Shown here one piece after another: positions 15,795 through 23,454 of a DNA stretch of 23,454 nt; position 1 is the first letter of the stretch; every line of letters begins with the position of its first letter. The position numbers and the translations under genes were made by a program. Under the pieces are notes generated by a model. That model was not told the origin of the DNA and made no database searches. It saw nothing but the letters and a program-made list of their open reading frames with translations. The DNA comes from Bacteroidota bacterium. Lineage in GTDB: Bacteria; Bacteroidota; Bacteroidia; Flavobacteriales; Crocinitomicaceae. The stretch is taken from positions 1 to 23,454 of the forward strand of contig JAKQEZ010000382.1 in NCBI GenBank assembly GCA_029558435.1, written 5' to 3'.

Positions 15795-16229
15795 TCACTC
15801 ATCACCAATTGTTATCACCAATTTTTGTTTGAATTTAACAACATAATTGCGTTTAATTTCTTTAAAATTCATCCATTCCAATGCCGGATTTTGCTGTTGT
15901 GTTGCCTCTAATTCGGGATATTTTAGTGTAAAATCGCTCATTGTTGGATGGACTAAAAAACAAAAATCACCACCAATGGTATCGTTTTCAGAAATGGCAA
16001 TGCAATACATATCTTTATCACGAGGATTGGTGTAAAACGCTTTTACTTGCTCGCCAGGTTGAACAACTACCCACCCTTTTGAAATCCAACCACTGTATTG
16101 CGAACCTTTGTCGTGAAACACATAAGCCACTTTGTAGGTCTGACTTTTATTATTCTTAAAATACAACTGAGCAAACAACCCGTTGCAAATAATTCCAATG
16201 AACACGATGCTTGTAAAAATCTTTTGCAT
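15795..16229 (-). CDS. Small exported protein, possibly DUF1036-like
   Basis: 144 aa from the ATG at 16229, chosen because it directly opens the signal peptide MQKIFTSIVFIGIICNGLFA; an upstream TTG at 16238 would add only MST. The mature part includes LYFKNNKSQTYKVAYVF, then GWISKGWVVVQPGEQVKAF and DKDMYCIAISEN. The order of a 'KN/CN-x-S' strand, a 'GW-x-SKGW' and a 'PGE' followed by a Tyr-Cys strand is like DUF1036 membrane/periplasmic proteins, but similarity by eye is modest. The C-terminal 40 residues are polar and end in a basic beta-like segment (NYVVKFKQKLVITIGDE). Two cysteines after the signal peptide could form a disulfide. Function unknown. It stands alone on the minus strand between two plus-strand units. 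Confidence 0.7.
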   Translation of the reverse strand: MQKIFTSIVFIGIICNGLFAQLYFKNNKSQTYKVAYVFHDKGSQYSGWISKGWVVVQPGEQVKAFYTNPRDKDMYCIAISENDTIGGDFCFLVHPTMSDFTLKYPELEATQQQNPALEWMNFKEIKRNYVVKFKQKLVITIGDE

Positions 16230-16286
16230 TGTTGACAAATATTTTTTGATACTTCCAAATATCGTAACTTTTATCGGTTCGTTTAT

Positions 16287-16294
16287 TATATTTG
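16287..16294 (+). promoter_or_regulatory. Candidate -7 promoter box TATATTTG for the queE operon
   Basis: An exact TATATTTG lies 20 nt before the queE ATG, giving a leader of roughly 12-15 nt. It would drive queE, the PorE-like gene, the prenyltransferase gene and maf. A -33 TTTG is not visible at the usual spacing. Confidence 0.5.
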
Positions 16295-16314
16295 TTGATT
16301 AAATAAAAAGTTCA

Positions 16315-16938
16315 ATGCATTTTAAACAAGTAGATACGTCGGTAGAACTCCCTATCATGGAGCATTTTTATTCTGTTCAGGGTGAAGGGTTTTATTCTGG
16401 GCGACCTGCTTATTTTATTCGCCTTGCTGGTTGCGACGTTGGTTGTGTTTGGTGCGATGTGAAAGAAAGTTGGGATGTGGAAGAGCATCCGGTTGTTCAA
16501 CTAGACGATTTAATGCAGCAAATTAAGGCAACTGCCGCCAACTTTGTTGTCATTACTGGCGGAGAACCTGCTTTGTATGATTTGCGTGGTTTGATTGACC
16601 GACTCAAACAAGCCAACATTACCATTGCCATAGAAACATCGGGTACAAGTGAATTGGTTGGTAATGTTGATTGGTACTGCTTTTCGCCCAAGAAATTTAA
16701 AAAACCAGTGGATGAAGCCTATCAAAAAGCAAGTGAACTAAAAATTATTATTTTCAATAAATCTGATTATAAATGGGCTGAAGAGCACGCAGCAAAGGTG
16801 AATGCTAACTGTCAGCTGTATTTGCAACCCGAATGGTCAAAACAGGAACAGTTTTTGCCACAGATTATTGAGTATGTGAAAAACAATCCTAAATGGCGCA
16901 TTTCACTACAAACACATAAATTCATGCAAATTCCATAA
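16315..16938 (+). CDS. queE: 7-carboxy-7-deazaguanine synthase QueE
   Basis: Radical-SAM enzyme that contracts 6-carboxytetrahydropterin to 7-carboxy-7-deazaguanine on the route to preQ0 and queuosine in tRNA. 207 aa. The N-terminal FYSVQGEGFYSGRPAYFIRL (18-37) and cluster motif C-x3-C-x2-C (Cys40, Cys44, Cys47 in GCDVGCVWCD) are characteristic of QueE; the last spacing and the QGEG loop separate it from NrdG or PflA activases. TGGEP (81-85) is the SAM-binding motif, IETSGT lies at 106-111, and the end RISLQTHKFMQIP is typical. The usual partners queC, queD and queF are not in the window. The PorE-like gene starts 2 nt after its stop. Confidence 0.95.
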   Translation: MHFKQVDTSVELPIMEHFYSVQGEGFYSGRPAYFIRLAGCDVGCVWCDVKESWDVEEHPVVQLDDLMQQIKATAANFVVITGGEPALYDLRGLIDRLKQANITIAIETSGTSELVGNVDWYCFSPKKFKKPVDEAYQKASELKIIIFNKSDYKWAEEHAAKVNANCQLYLQPEWSKQEQFLPQIIEYVKNNPKWRISLQTHKFMQIP

Positions 16939-16940
16939 TT

Positions 16941-18950
16941 ATGAGACTTTTAACGTTAATTTTTTCAATAGTATTGGTTGCTAGTTGCAGCATTTCTCAA
17001 AATTATTCTTCAACAAATAAAAAAGCCATAAAATTGTTTGAAGAAGCAATGAAAGCACCTAGTTTGTCCATTGACCCTGTTAGAAGAACGCCTAATTTTA
17101 GAGCAGGAATTGAATTGGCCGAAAAAGCAATTGCAAAAGATCCTCGATTTTGGGAGGCGCATTTATTAGCAGCCGAATTGTATGAAAATTATTACGAATA
17201 TGCAGCAGCAATCAAACATTACGAAGCAGCACTTGCCATCAACCCCAATCATGCACCATCTGGAAGCACCTATTTTTATTTAGGAAACAGCCAATTTGCA
17301 GTTGGCGATTACCAAGGAGCGTTGAAAAACCTTGAAATTTACAATAAAAATCGCAGTGCCGATCCACGTATGTTGCAAGCAGCCAATCAAATCATGGACA
17401 ACTGTGAATTTGCTTTGGATGCCATTAAAAATCCAGCAAAATACAACCCTATCAACGTTGGTCCAGGCATCAATACTGCCGATCCAGAATATTTCCCAAC
17501 CATTACCGTTGATGGAAAAACAATTTTATTTACACGCCGCATTAAAGACCCGAACTCTCCAGTAGGCATGCACGAAGATTTTTTTGTATCCAACTCAGAA
17601 GATGGAAAAAAATGGCAAACAGCAGTTCCTATGCCTAAAAATATTAACACAACCAATAACGAAGGAGCTCCAACTATTTCTGCCGATGGAAGATCATTGA
17701 TTTTTGTTGCTTGCTCCGATGAATCTGGACGCAATTATGGTCCAAACCGTGAAGGTTGGGGAAGCTGCGATTTGTTTTACACTAAAAAATTGGGTACCCG
17801 TTGGTTAGATCCAATCAACCTTCCTGGAAAAGTTAATACTTCTTTGTGGGAATCGCAACCATCGCTTTCTGCTGACGGTAAAACGTTGTATTATGTTAGA
17901 AGAGTGAGCAAACCTGGCGAATCACCAAATAGCGATATTTTTGTAAGCTACTTGCAAGAAGACGGAACATGGAGCGCAGGAAAACCGTTGCCAACCACTA
18001 TCAACACTAAATTTTTAGAAGAATCGGTGTACATTCACCCTGATGGTAAAACGTTGTATTTTGCATCGCGAGGTCATAAAAACTTAGGCGGTTCGGATTT
18101 GTTTGTTTCCAAAATGGACAAAGACGGAAAATGGGGGCCAGCCGTAAATTTAGGATATCCCATCAATACGCAATATGATGAAAACTCGTTGTTGGTATCT
18201 CCTACAGGTGAAATTGCCTTTTTTGCATCAGACAGAGAAGGTGGCTATGGTGATTTGGACATTTATTATTTTGAATTGCCGGAGGAATTACGTCCAACCA
18301 AAACTGTTTATTTTGACGGAATTGTATTTGATCAATCCAACAAGATGCCATTGCCTGGTAAGTTTGAGTTAATTGATATTGAATCGGGAGCCGTTGTGAT
18401 GAACTCCGAGGCCGATAAAATTAATGGTCAATTCATGGTTTCTTTGCCAGTGAATAAAGAATACGTTTTGAATGTTAGTTACCCGGGTTATTTATTTTTC
18501 TCGCAAAACTTCAACATGACGTTGCCAGACAACCAAGAGGCTTTCCACATGGATGTTCCGATGGTTTCAATTACAGCAGACATTCCTGTTTCGCTTAAAA
18601 ATGTATTCTTCGACTTAGCAAAAGCAACTTTGCGTCCAGAATCGCACATAGAGTTAAACAAATTGGTTGATTTCATGGTGAAAAATCCATCATTAAAAAT
18701 TGAAATTGCTGGTCACACCGATACACGCGGCGATGCTAAAGCCAACTTAATTTTATCGCAAGATAGAGCTAATTCGGTTGTTCAATATCTTATTGAAAAA
18801 GGAATCAATGCCAGCCGTTTGGTTGCTAAAGGATATGGCGAAAGCAAACCGCTTATTGCCGATGCTGAAATAGAAAAAATGGCTACAGAGCAAGAAAAAG
18901 AAATTGCCCACCAAGAAAACAGAAGAACAGAATATAGAATAATACGATGA
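16941..18950 (+). CDS. PorE-like T9SS lipoprotein: TPR, PD40 propeller, CRD and OmpA domains
   Basis: 669 aa. Lipoprotein signal with lipobox VASC (Cys16). Domain order: TPR helices (about 55-160, RFWEAHLLAAELYENYYEY and the GDYQGALKNLE repeat), then five PD40/WD40-like blades with SADG/PDGK repeats (near 185-200, 243-257, 308-320, 365-377, 413-432), a carboxypeptidase-regulatory-like domain (about 455-545, YFDGIVFDQSNKMPLPGKF), and a C-terminal OmpA domain (553-669; GHTDTRGD at 591-598, SQDRA ending at 610, ENRRTEYRI). This order is that of PorE (PG1058), a T9SS component of Porphyromonas gingivalis that binds peptidoglycan from the outer-membrane inner face. Orthology to porE is inferred, since other OmpA/PD40 proteins of Bacteroidota share the plan. 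It overlaps the next gene by ATGA. Confidence 0.85.
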   Translation: MRLLTLIFSIVLVASCSISQNYSSTNKKAIKLFEEAMKAPSLSIDPVRRTPNFRAGIELAEKAIAKDPRFWEAHLLAAELYENYYEYAAAIKHYEAALAINPNHAPSGSTYFYLGNSQFAVGDYQGALKNLEIYNKNRSADPRMLQAANQIMDNCEFALDAIKNPAKYNPINVGPGINTADPEYFPTITVDGKTILFTRRIKDPNSPVGMHEDFFVSNSEDGKKWQTAVPMPKNINTTNNEGAPTISADGRSLIFVACSDESGRNYGPNREGWGSCDLFYTKKLGTRWLDPINLPGKVNTSLWESQPSLSADGKTLYYVRRVSKPGESPNSDIFVSYLQEDGTWSAGKPLPTTINTKFLEESVYIHPDGKTLYFASRGHKNLGGSDLFVSKMDKDGKWGPAVNLGYPINTQYDENSLLVSPTGEIAFFASDREGGYGDLDIYYFELPEELRPTKTVYFDGIVFDQSNKMPLPGKFELIDIESGAVVMNSEADKINGQFMVSLPVNKEYVLNVSYPGYLFFSQNFNMTLPDNQEAFHMDVPMVSITADIPVSLKNVFFDLAKATLRPESHIELNKLVDFMVKNPSLKIEIAGHTDTRGDAKANLILSQDRANSVVQYLIEKGINASRLVAKGYGESKPLIADAEIEKMATEQEKEIAHQENRRTEYRIIR

Positions 18951-19861
18951 AACACTACTTAAAACTTACTCGTCCGCTGAATTTGCTCATCATTTGCTTT
19001 ACAATGGTGGGAGTTCGGCACTACTTAATGGTTACTAATGGTGAAACATATTTTTGGGAATGGTCTTTTGCCCTTTTGGTGCTTTCTATGGTACTGATTG
19101 CTGGTGCTGGAAACGTCATCAACGATTATTTTGACGTGGAAACCGACCGCATTAACAAACCCGAAAAATTAATTGTTGGGAAATACATCACTTCCAAACA
19201 AGCAATGAGGTATTACATTGCACTCAATAGCACTGCCGTTTTGATTGCTTTATTTTTATGTTGGCATTTGGAAACATGGGTTTTTGCAGTTTTTCATCCG
19301 CTATTGGTGTTGTTGCTGTATTTGTATAGCTATTATTTTAAGAAAACACTGTTGATGGGCAACTTTTTTGTTTCTTGCATTGTTACCTCAGCGGTTATTG
19401 TTGTTCCATTGTTTATGGATGCAGACAAAATTCATTATAGTTATCCACACGACACACTAGATCCAGTTTTTCAAACATTTAATTGGAACGTGGTTTGGGG
19501 ATTTGCTCTGTTGGCATTTTTGCAAAATTTAGCACGCGAAATCATCAAAGATGTGGAAGATATGGCTGGTGATAAAAAAATCAATGCAACTACATTTCCT
19601 ATCGTTTATGGTGAAAAATTTGCCATAGAATTTTTTGGCATCGTTACCTTGGTTTATCCGCTTTTGCTGTGTTATTATTTCTTCGCACATTCACTGCACA
19701 TTTCCGTGTATTTAATTCCACTCATTATCAGTGCATTCATCAATATTTTTGTGGGTTATTTGGCATTTTTCGATAAATCGTTAAAAGCAAAACGCTGGAT
19801 GAAAAATTTTACTAAATATGCCATGATAATTGGTTTACTTTATTTGTTTTTACCTCGATGA
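18947..19861 (+). CDS. UbiA-family prenyltransferase (geranylgeranylglycerol-phosphate geranylgeranyltransferase-like)
   Basis: 304 aa membrane protein with about eight or nine hydrophobic helices. Both Asp-rich motifs that hold Mg-prenyl-diphosphate are intact: NVINDYFDVETDRINKPEKL (56-75) and REIIKDVEDMAGDKKINATT (197-216). The first, including RINKP, is the form seen in Bacteroidota proteins usually named geranylgeranylglycerol-phosphate geranylgeranyltransferase, an archaeal-type lipid step; that name is transferred from similarity and the natural substrate in these bacteria is uncertain. A quinone-type prenyltransferase is the alternative, but MenA or UbiA proper look less similar. Translationally coupled by ATGA overlaps both with the PorE-like gene before it and maf after it. 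Confidence 0.88.
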   Translation: MKHYLKLTRPLNLLIICFTMVGVRHYLMVTNGETYFWEWSFALLVLSMVLIAGAGNVINDYFDVETDRINKPEKLIVGKYITSKQAMRYYIALNSTAVLIALFLCWHLETWVFAVFHPLLVLLLYLYSYYFKKTLLMGNFFVSCIVTSAVIVVPLFMDADKIHYSYPHDTLDPVFQTFNWNVVWGFALLAFLQNLAREIIKDVEDMAGDKKINATTFPIVYGEKFAIEFFGIVTLVYPLLLCYYFFAHSLHISVYLIPLIISAFINIFVGYLAFFDKSLKAKRWMKNFTKYAMIIGLLYLFLPR

Positions 19862-20421
19862 AATTAGTTGTTGGCTCAAAATCGCCCCGAAGAAAACAGT
19901 TGTTGGAAGAAATGGGCTATTCTTTTGAAATAAGAATAAAAGAAACCGATGAAACATTCCCCGACTCCTATTCACCATCACAAGCGGTTTGCCACATAGC
20001 CGAGCAAAAAGCAAAAGTGCTACAAACAACATTAACAAATGATGAAGTGTTGTTAACCGCCGATACGATTGTGTGTGTTGACCAACAAATTTTAGGTAAA
20101 CCCAAAGATGTTGCCGATGCTCAACGCATGTTGCAATTGTTATCCGGAAGAGCGCATCAAGTTATTACAGCTGTTTGTGTGGCTACAAATACATCTTTAA
20201 AAACCGAATTTTGCACTACTCAAGTTACTGTAAAAACCCTTTCAGAAGAAGAAATCAATTATTACATCAACAACTACCAACCGTTTGATAAAGCAGGTAG
20301 TTACGGTATTCAAGAATGGTTTGGCGCAACAAGCGTTGAAAAAATTGAAGGTTCGTATAACAACGTAGTGGGATTGCCAACACATTTGGTGTATCAATTA
20401 TTAAGGCCGTTTAAGTTTTAA
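19858..20421 (+). CDS. maf: Maf family nucleotide pyrophosphatase
   Basis: 187 aa house-cleaning enzyme that hydrolyses non-canonical or modified nucleoside triphosphates (dTTP/UTP-type in the YhdE group) to monophosphates; it also affects septation in Bacillus. Signature residues are GSKSPRRKQLLEEMGY (6-21) for the phosphate loop, TADTIV with Asp69 as metal/catalytic residue, LGKPKD (79-84), SGRAHQVITAV (96-106), and FDKAGSYGIQ (143-152). Length is usual. The ATGA overlap with the prenyltransferase makes it the last gene of the queE operon. A 16-bp hairpin begins 4 nt after its stop. Confidence 0.95.
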   Translation: MKLVVGSKSPRRKQLLEEMGYSFEIRIKETDETFPDSYSPSQAVCHIAEQKAKVLQTTLTNDEVLLTADTIVCVDQQILGKPKDVADAQRMLQLLSGRAHQVITAVCVATNTSLKTEFCTTQVTVKTLSEEEINYYINNYQPFDKAGSYGIQEWFGATSVEKIEGSYNNVVGLPTHLVYQLLRPFKF

Positions 20422-20425
20422 TTGT

Positions 20426-20467
20426 GGCTAGTCCTAAATAATCTGTATCGGTTATTTAGGACTAGTC
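20426..20467. repeat. Long inverted repeat (16-bp stem) behind maf
   Basis: CTAGTCCTAAATAA (20428-20441) and TTATTTAGGACTAG (20452-20465) are perfect complements around a 10-nt loop. Two more pairs (one G-U) extend the stem outwards. No T-run follows on either strand. It may protect or terminate the queE-maf mRNA, or be a dispersed intergenic element. Confidence 0.85.
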
Positions 20468-20480
20468 ATGTATTAAACAA

Positions 20481-20514
20481 AAAAAGAGGTTGCCATTTCT
20501 GACAACCTCCTTTT
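20481..20514. terminator. Bidirectional Rho-independent terminator between maf and the T9SS cargo gene
   Basis: GAGGTTG (20486-20492) pairs with CAACCTC (20503-20509). On the minus strand the stem is followed by seven T residues, then GTTT, a strong terminator for the cargo gene whose stop is at 20536. On the plus strand a short CTTTT follows, so it may also stop maf transcription. Confidence 0.9.
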
Positions 20515-20535
20515 GGATTATTTTATCTGATTAGA

Positions 20536-23454
20536 TTAATTCTGTTTAATCACACGAATCATTCTTTCAGAGTTATTTCCTTTAATACGTACTAAGTAAA
20601 CTCCGTCTTGTACATCTGTTAATTTAACATCTGTAATTGTAGAAGTAATCTTAGTTGTATTTACTACCAAGCGACCGTTCAAGTCTAACACTTCATACGT
20701 AAAGTCAGCTCCAGGGATACCTAAGATTTGGAAGTTTCCAGTATTAGGGTTTGGTGCGATAGTTACGTTATCAAGTACTGACAAGTCTTCTAAACCTAAA
20801 TAATCACAGTTTTGAATATTTACAGTTACCTCAGCAGTATCTGGTCCACAAACACCATTTGAAACAATGTATTTGTAAACTTGTTGACCAACTAAAGTAC
20901 CAGTTGTAAAGTAAGAACCAGTCATAGCTGTTCCGTTTGGTCTGTACCAAGTACCACCAAAGTCAACGTTTCCAGATAAACCTCCGTACAAGTCAATTGG
21001 TTGGTTTTTACAAGCTGTAATTAAACCGTTTGTACCAGCAGAAGAAGGATTTTGAACATTGATTACCGCAATTGTTGTATCATCCGTACAAGCACCATCC
21101 ACAATATAATTGATGTGGTATGTTCCTGCAGCCAATGTAGAAATATTCATAATAGAACCATTGATCAAACTTTGGTTAGCTGGGAATTCCCATGTACCAT
21201 TTGAATATGGAGACGTGATAACTGTACTCAAATCAATTGTATTTTGAGAACGACAAACAGTTTCCATTCCGTCATTTCCTGGAACTGGTGTACAAATATT
21301 GATACATACATCATCAATTAATAATCTCCATCCATCTAATCCTCCATTAGGAACATGGAATGCAATGTACACATCTCCAGTAAATGAACTTAAGTTAATA
21401 CTTGTATCTTGGTATACCTCATTTGAAACTGTATCAGTATAAATAGTATTAACAAAATCAGCTGGATTAGATCCTGTAGTTGACAATAAGATTTCAAAAT
21501 CATTAGGTTCTGAATCGCTTAAAACTCTATAATGAAATGACAATACTTCGTTTCCTGTCAATGTCATCATTGGCATTAAAACATAATCATCATTGTTCCC
21601 TGAATTACCATCTGTATAAATATTCAATGATTGAACACCTGTGTTTGCATAAGATGGAGTCGTGTTAATTGCCCAAGTATCCGCATCACCGTTTGCGTTA
21701 ATCACTTTCCAACATCCTAAAGCATTGATGTCTTCAAAACTTTCACAGTAACCTAATGCAGCCATTGGATCACAATCTGTATGCACAGAAGTTGAACCCC
21801 AATCTACATAAGGGCTACCACAGTTAGTTGTAACGTAAATATCATACGTAGAATCTCCTTCTAAACCTGTAATAGTGTAGAAAGTATCAGCAGCATTTGC
21901 AGTTCCAATTTGTGTTCCAGTACCAGGAGTAAATCCAGGCACACCCCACTCTATTGTCCATGATGTTTCTGCACCATTAGCTACCCAATTTACAGTTGCT
22001 TGATCGTTGTTGTATGAAGAAACTACCACTCCACTTGGACCTGCCGCACCTCCAATTGTAATCGTGTATGTTGCACTAGTATTTCCTGCATTATCTTTAA
22101 CTACAACTGTGTGTTGACCTGTAGATAAATCTGTAGGGATAGCACCAAATGTAGACGCACCATCAACAGCATAAGTAAACGGAGCAGTACCACAATAAAC
22201 ATTGCTTAATACAAATGAACCATCTGCTCCATTGTTACAAGACGCATCAACTGGTAATAATTCAACGTGTGTACTAGAAACATTTAAAGTAACATTTGTT
22301 CTTGTTGTACTAACACATCCATCAAGGTAAGACTCTGCATAGAATTGGTAGGTACCATCAACTGCTGTAGGTAATACAGATGTACCTAATCCATTAATTG
22401 TATGACCAGTTCCTTGAGCTGTACCATTTGTTGCAGCATCATACCAATTAATAGTAATTGCAGGATCTTGAACATTATAGATAGTTGTAACACTTGCATT
22501 AATTGTCACATTATCACCATATCCATCCAAATCATTTGCTTTCACTCTAACAGAAGTTAAAGGCAAGTATGGTGTCAAGTCAAAACCTGAAGGATTACAA
22601 ATATTAGAAGCAACAGTTGTTCCATTTACAATGATATCCATTGAATACCAAGAACCACAAAATGAACCAGTAAAAGCAGCTGATAAGCTAGCTCCAGTTA
22701 TTGTACCTGTTGCACAAGGGAAACTTGTAAAATCAACATACGTTGATGCAGCAGCATCTTGACCTGTTACACTACCAGTAGTTGCACATGTAGCAGACTC
22801 ATAAGGACCTTGAACAGAAATGTTCATAGTAGCATCTGAATTACAATATTGGTAAGAAGCTGGAATTGCCTCAGGAGCATCAGGAATAACTTGACCAATT
22901 GTTACAGTAACACCCACTGGATCAGACCAACATTGTGTTGCAGTTTCGTATGCTTTTACATAATATGTTCCTGTAGTAGAAACAGTATAAGGATTCACTG
23001 CATCTTCAGTAGTTGAAGAAGACGTGTTATCCGTACCTTGCCAGTAATAAACTACACCTGTTGGAGCAGTAGCAACTGAAATAGTAGTACTCATACATGC
23101 TGGGTTAGCTGCAGCAACAGGAGTTGCAGGCACTGGTGCTGTAGGCATGTTTGTTACTGTGTATGAAGTAGCATCACCCCAAACACTATACAAAGTATTG
23201 TATGCTCTTGCATAGTAAGTACCATTTTCGAAAACTGTCCAAGGTGTCGTTGCATTATTCGTCATATCTGTACCAGTTGCAGTTGTTTGCCAGTACCAAG
23301 CTTCGTTTGTTCCTGGTGTACCAGTAGTAGATAAATCTGAACCATCTGCACATGTTGGAGCAGTAGCTTCTTGTGTTATAGATGGCGACACGGGTAAAGA
23401 TATTGCTAACAATGTATAATCAATTGCTGAACCAAAAGATTCAGAAGTACAAGG
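20536..23454 (-). CDS. Secreted multi-domain adhesin-like protein with T9SS type A sorting domain, 5'-truncated
   Basis: The frame is open to the right edge (first visible residues PCTSESFGSAIDYTLLAIS), so the start and signal peptide lie outside; the TTG at 23412 is not the start. About 972 residues are visible. Two Ig-like repeats come first (each with WYWQ/YYWQ and GTYYARAY/GTYYVKAY), then a Cys-containing region, another Ig-like unit (INWYDAATNGTA), a repeat near AVDGASTFGAIPTDL, a fibronectin III-like domain (ATVNWVANGAETSWTIEWG), a choice-of-anchor-J/MAM-like domain (CESFEDINALGCWKVINA to GWRLLIDDVCI), and Cys-rich linkers. The last 85 residues are a type A sorting domain: APNPNTGNFQI, YEVLDLNGRLV, DGVYLVRIKG. 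Thr, Val, Gly and Asn are abundant and Lys is rare. It is predicted to be exported by T9SS as a surface adhesin or matrix protein. Confidence 0.93.
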   Translation of the reverse strand, partial: PCTSESFGSAIDYTLLAISLPVSPSITQEATAPTCADGSDLSTTGTPGTNEAWYWQTTATGTDMTNNATTPWTVFENGTYYARAYNTLYSVWGDATSYTVTNMPTAPVPATPVAAANPACMSTTISVATAPTGVVYYWQGTDNTSSSTTEDAVNPYTVSTTGTYYVKAYETATQCWSDPVGVTVTIGQVIPDAPEAIPASYQYCNSDATMNISVQGPYESATCATTGSVTGQDAAASTYVDFTSFPCATGTITGASLSAAFTGSFCGSWYSMDIIVNGTTVASNICNPSGFDLTPYLPLTSVRVKANDLDGYGDNVTINASVTTIYNVQDPAITINWYDAATNGTAQGTGHTINGLGTSVLPTAVDGTYQFYAESYLDGCVSTTRTNVTLNVSSTHVELLPVDASCNNGADGSFVLSNVYCGTAPFTYAVDGASTFGAIPTDLSTGQHTVVVKDNAGNTSATYTITIGGAAGPSGVVVSSYNNDQATVNWVANGAETSWTIEWGVPGFTPGTGTQIGTANAADTFYTITGLEGDSTYDIYVTTNCGSPYVDWGSTSVHTDCDPMAALGYCESFEDINALGCWKVINANGDADTWAINTTPSYANTGVQSLNIYTDGNSGNNDDYVLMPMMTLTGNEVLSFHYRVLSDSEPNDFEILLSTTGSNPADFVNTIYTDTVSNEVYQDTSINLSSFTGDVYIAFHVPNGGLDGWRLLIDDVCINICTPVPGNDGMETVCRSQNTIDLSTVITSPYSNGTWEFPANQSLINGSIMNISTLAAGTYHINYIVDGACTDDTTIAVINVQNPSSAGTNGLITACKNQPIDLYGGLSGNVDFGGTWYRPNGTAMTGSYFTTGTLVGQQVYKYIVSNGVCGPDTAEVTVNIQNCDYLGLEDLSVLDNVTIAPNPNTGNFQILGIPGADFTYEVLDLNGRLVVNTTKITSTITDVKLTDVQDGVYLVRIKGNNSERMIRVIKQN

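Noticed and set aside
23410..23412. TTG as the start codon of the T9SS cargo gene
   Set aside because: The frame stays open to the edge, the upstream residues (GSAIDYTL) read on into the same domain, and no signal peptide follows the TTG.

Overview
The window looks like chromosomal DNA of a Bacteroidota bacterium, most likely in or near the Flavobacteriales. The evidence is an AT-rich sequence, start codons preceded by A/T-rich leaders rather than GGAGG-type Shine-Dalgarno sites, several TATATTTG boxes matching the TAnnTTTG -7 element of Bacteroidota sigma factor, a protein with a type IX secretion (T9SS) type A C-terminal sorting domain, a PorE-like T9SS lipoprotein, a long-form NusB, a DUF3276/PUR protein and a valine/leucine-type amino acid dehydrogenase. 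Nearly all the DNA is coding. No gene-free stretch exceeds 300 bases, and I saw no insertion sequence, prophage, CRISPR array or rRNA.

Layout. Positions 1-5739 are a plus-strand block: the tail of a tandem universal stress protein, mltG (cell wall), an OmpA-family protein, a trmH-like tRNA/rRNA methyltransferase, a ribosomal protein bTHX-like gene with an unusual basic tail, and a serC-serA pair for serine synthesis ending in a strong terminator. Positions 5828-13430 are mostly minus strand: a putative porin, rpsT, two identical tandem tRNA-Glu(UUC) genes, a ZnuD-like TonB-dependent receptor with a His/Asp-rich loop, and a compact operon running leucine/valine dehydrogenase, nusB, DUF1573 lipoprotein, yajC, closed by a terminator. 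A divergent plus-strand gene (13529-15325) encodes an MsbA/MdlB-type ABC exporter, followed by a DUF3276 gene. A small convergent exported protein lies at 15795-16229.

Positions 16315-20421 form a tight plus-strand operon: queE, a PorE-like TPR/PD40/CRD/OmpA lipoprotein, a UbiA-family prenyltransferase and maf. Its genes are 2 nt apart or overlap by 4 nt. After two hairpins, a minus-strand gene reaching past the right edge encodes a very large secreted multi-domain adhesin-like T9SS substrate.

The genes are mainly housekeeping (translation, cell wall, amino acids) and envelope functions. The most connected theme is the outer membrane and T9SS: a PorE-like component and a T9SS cargo protein lie side by side, with OmpA, porin and TonB receptor genes nearby. 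I did not find a clear undescribed multi-gene defence or mobile system. The items most worth checking are the bTHX tail, the His-rich receptor loop encoded by a 6-nt repeat, the possible leaderless trmH transcript and the unexplained 16-bp hairpin behind maf.
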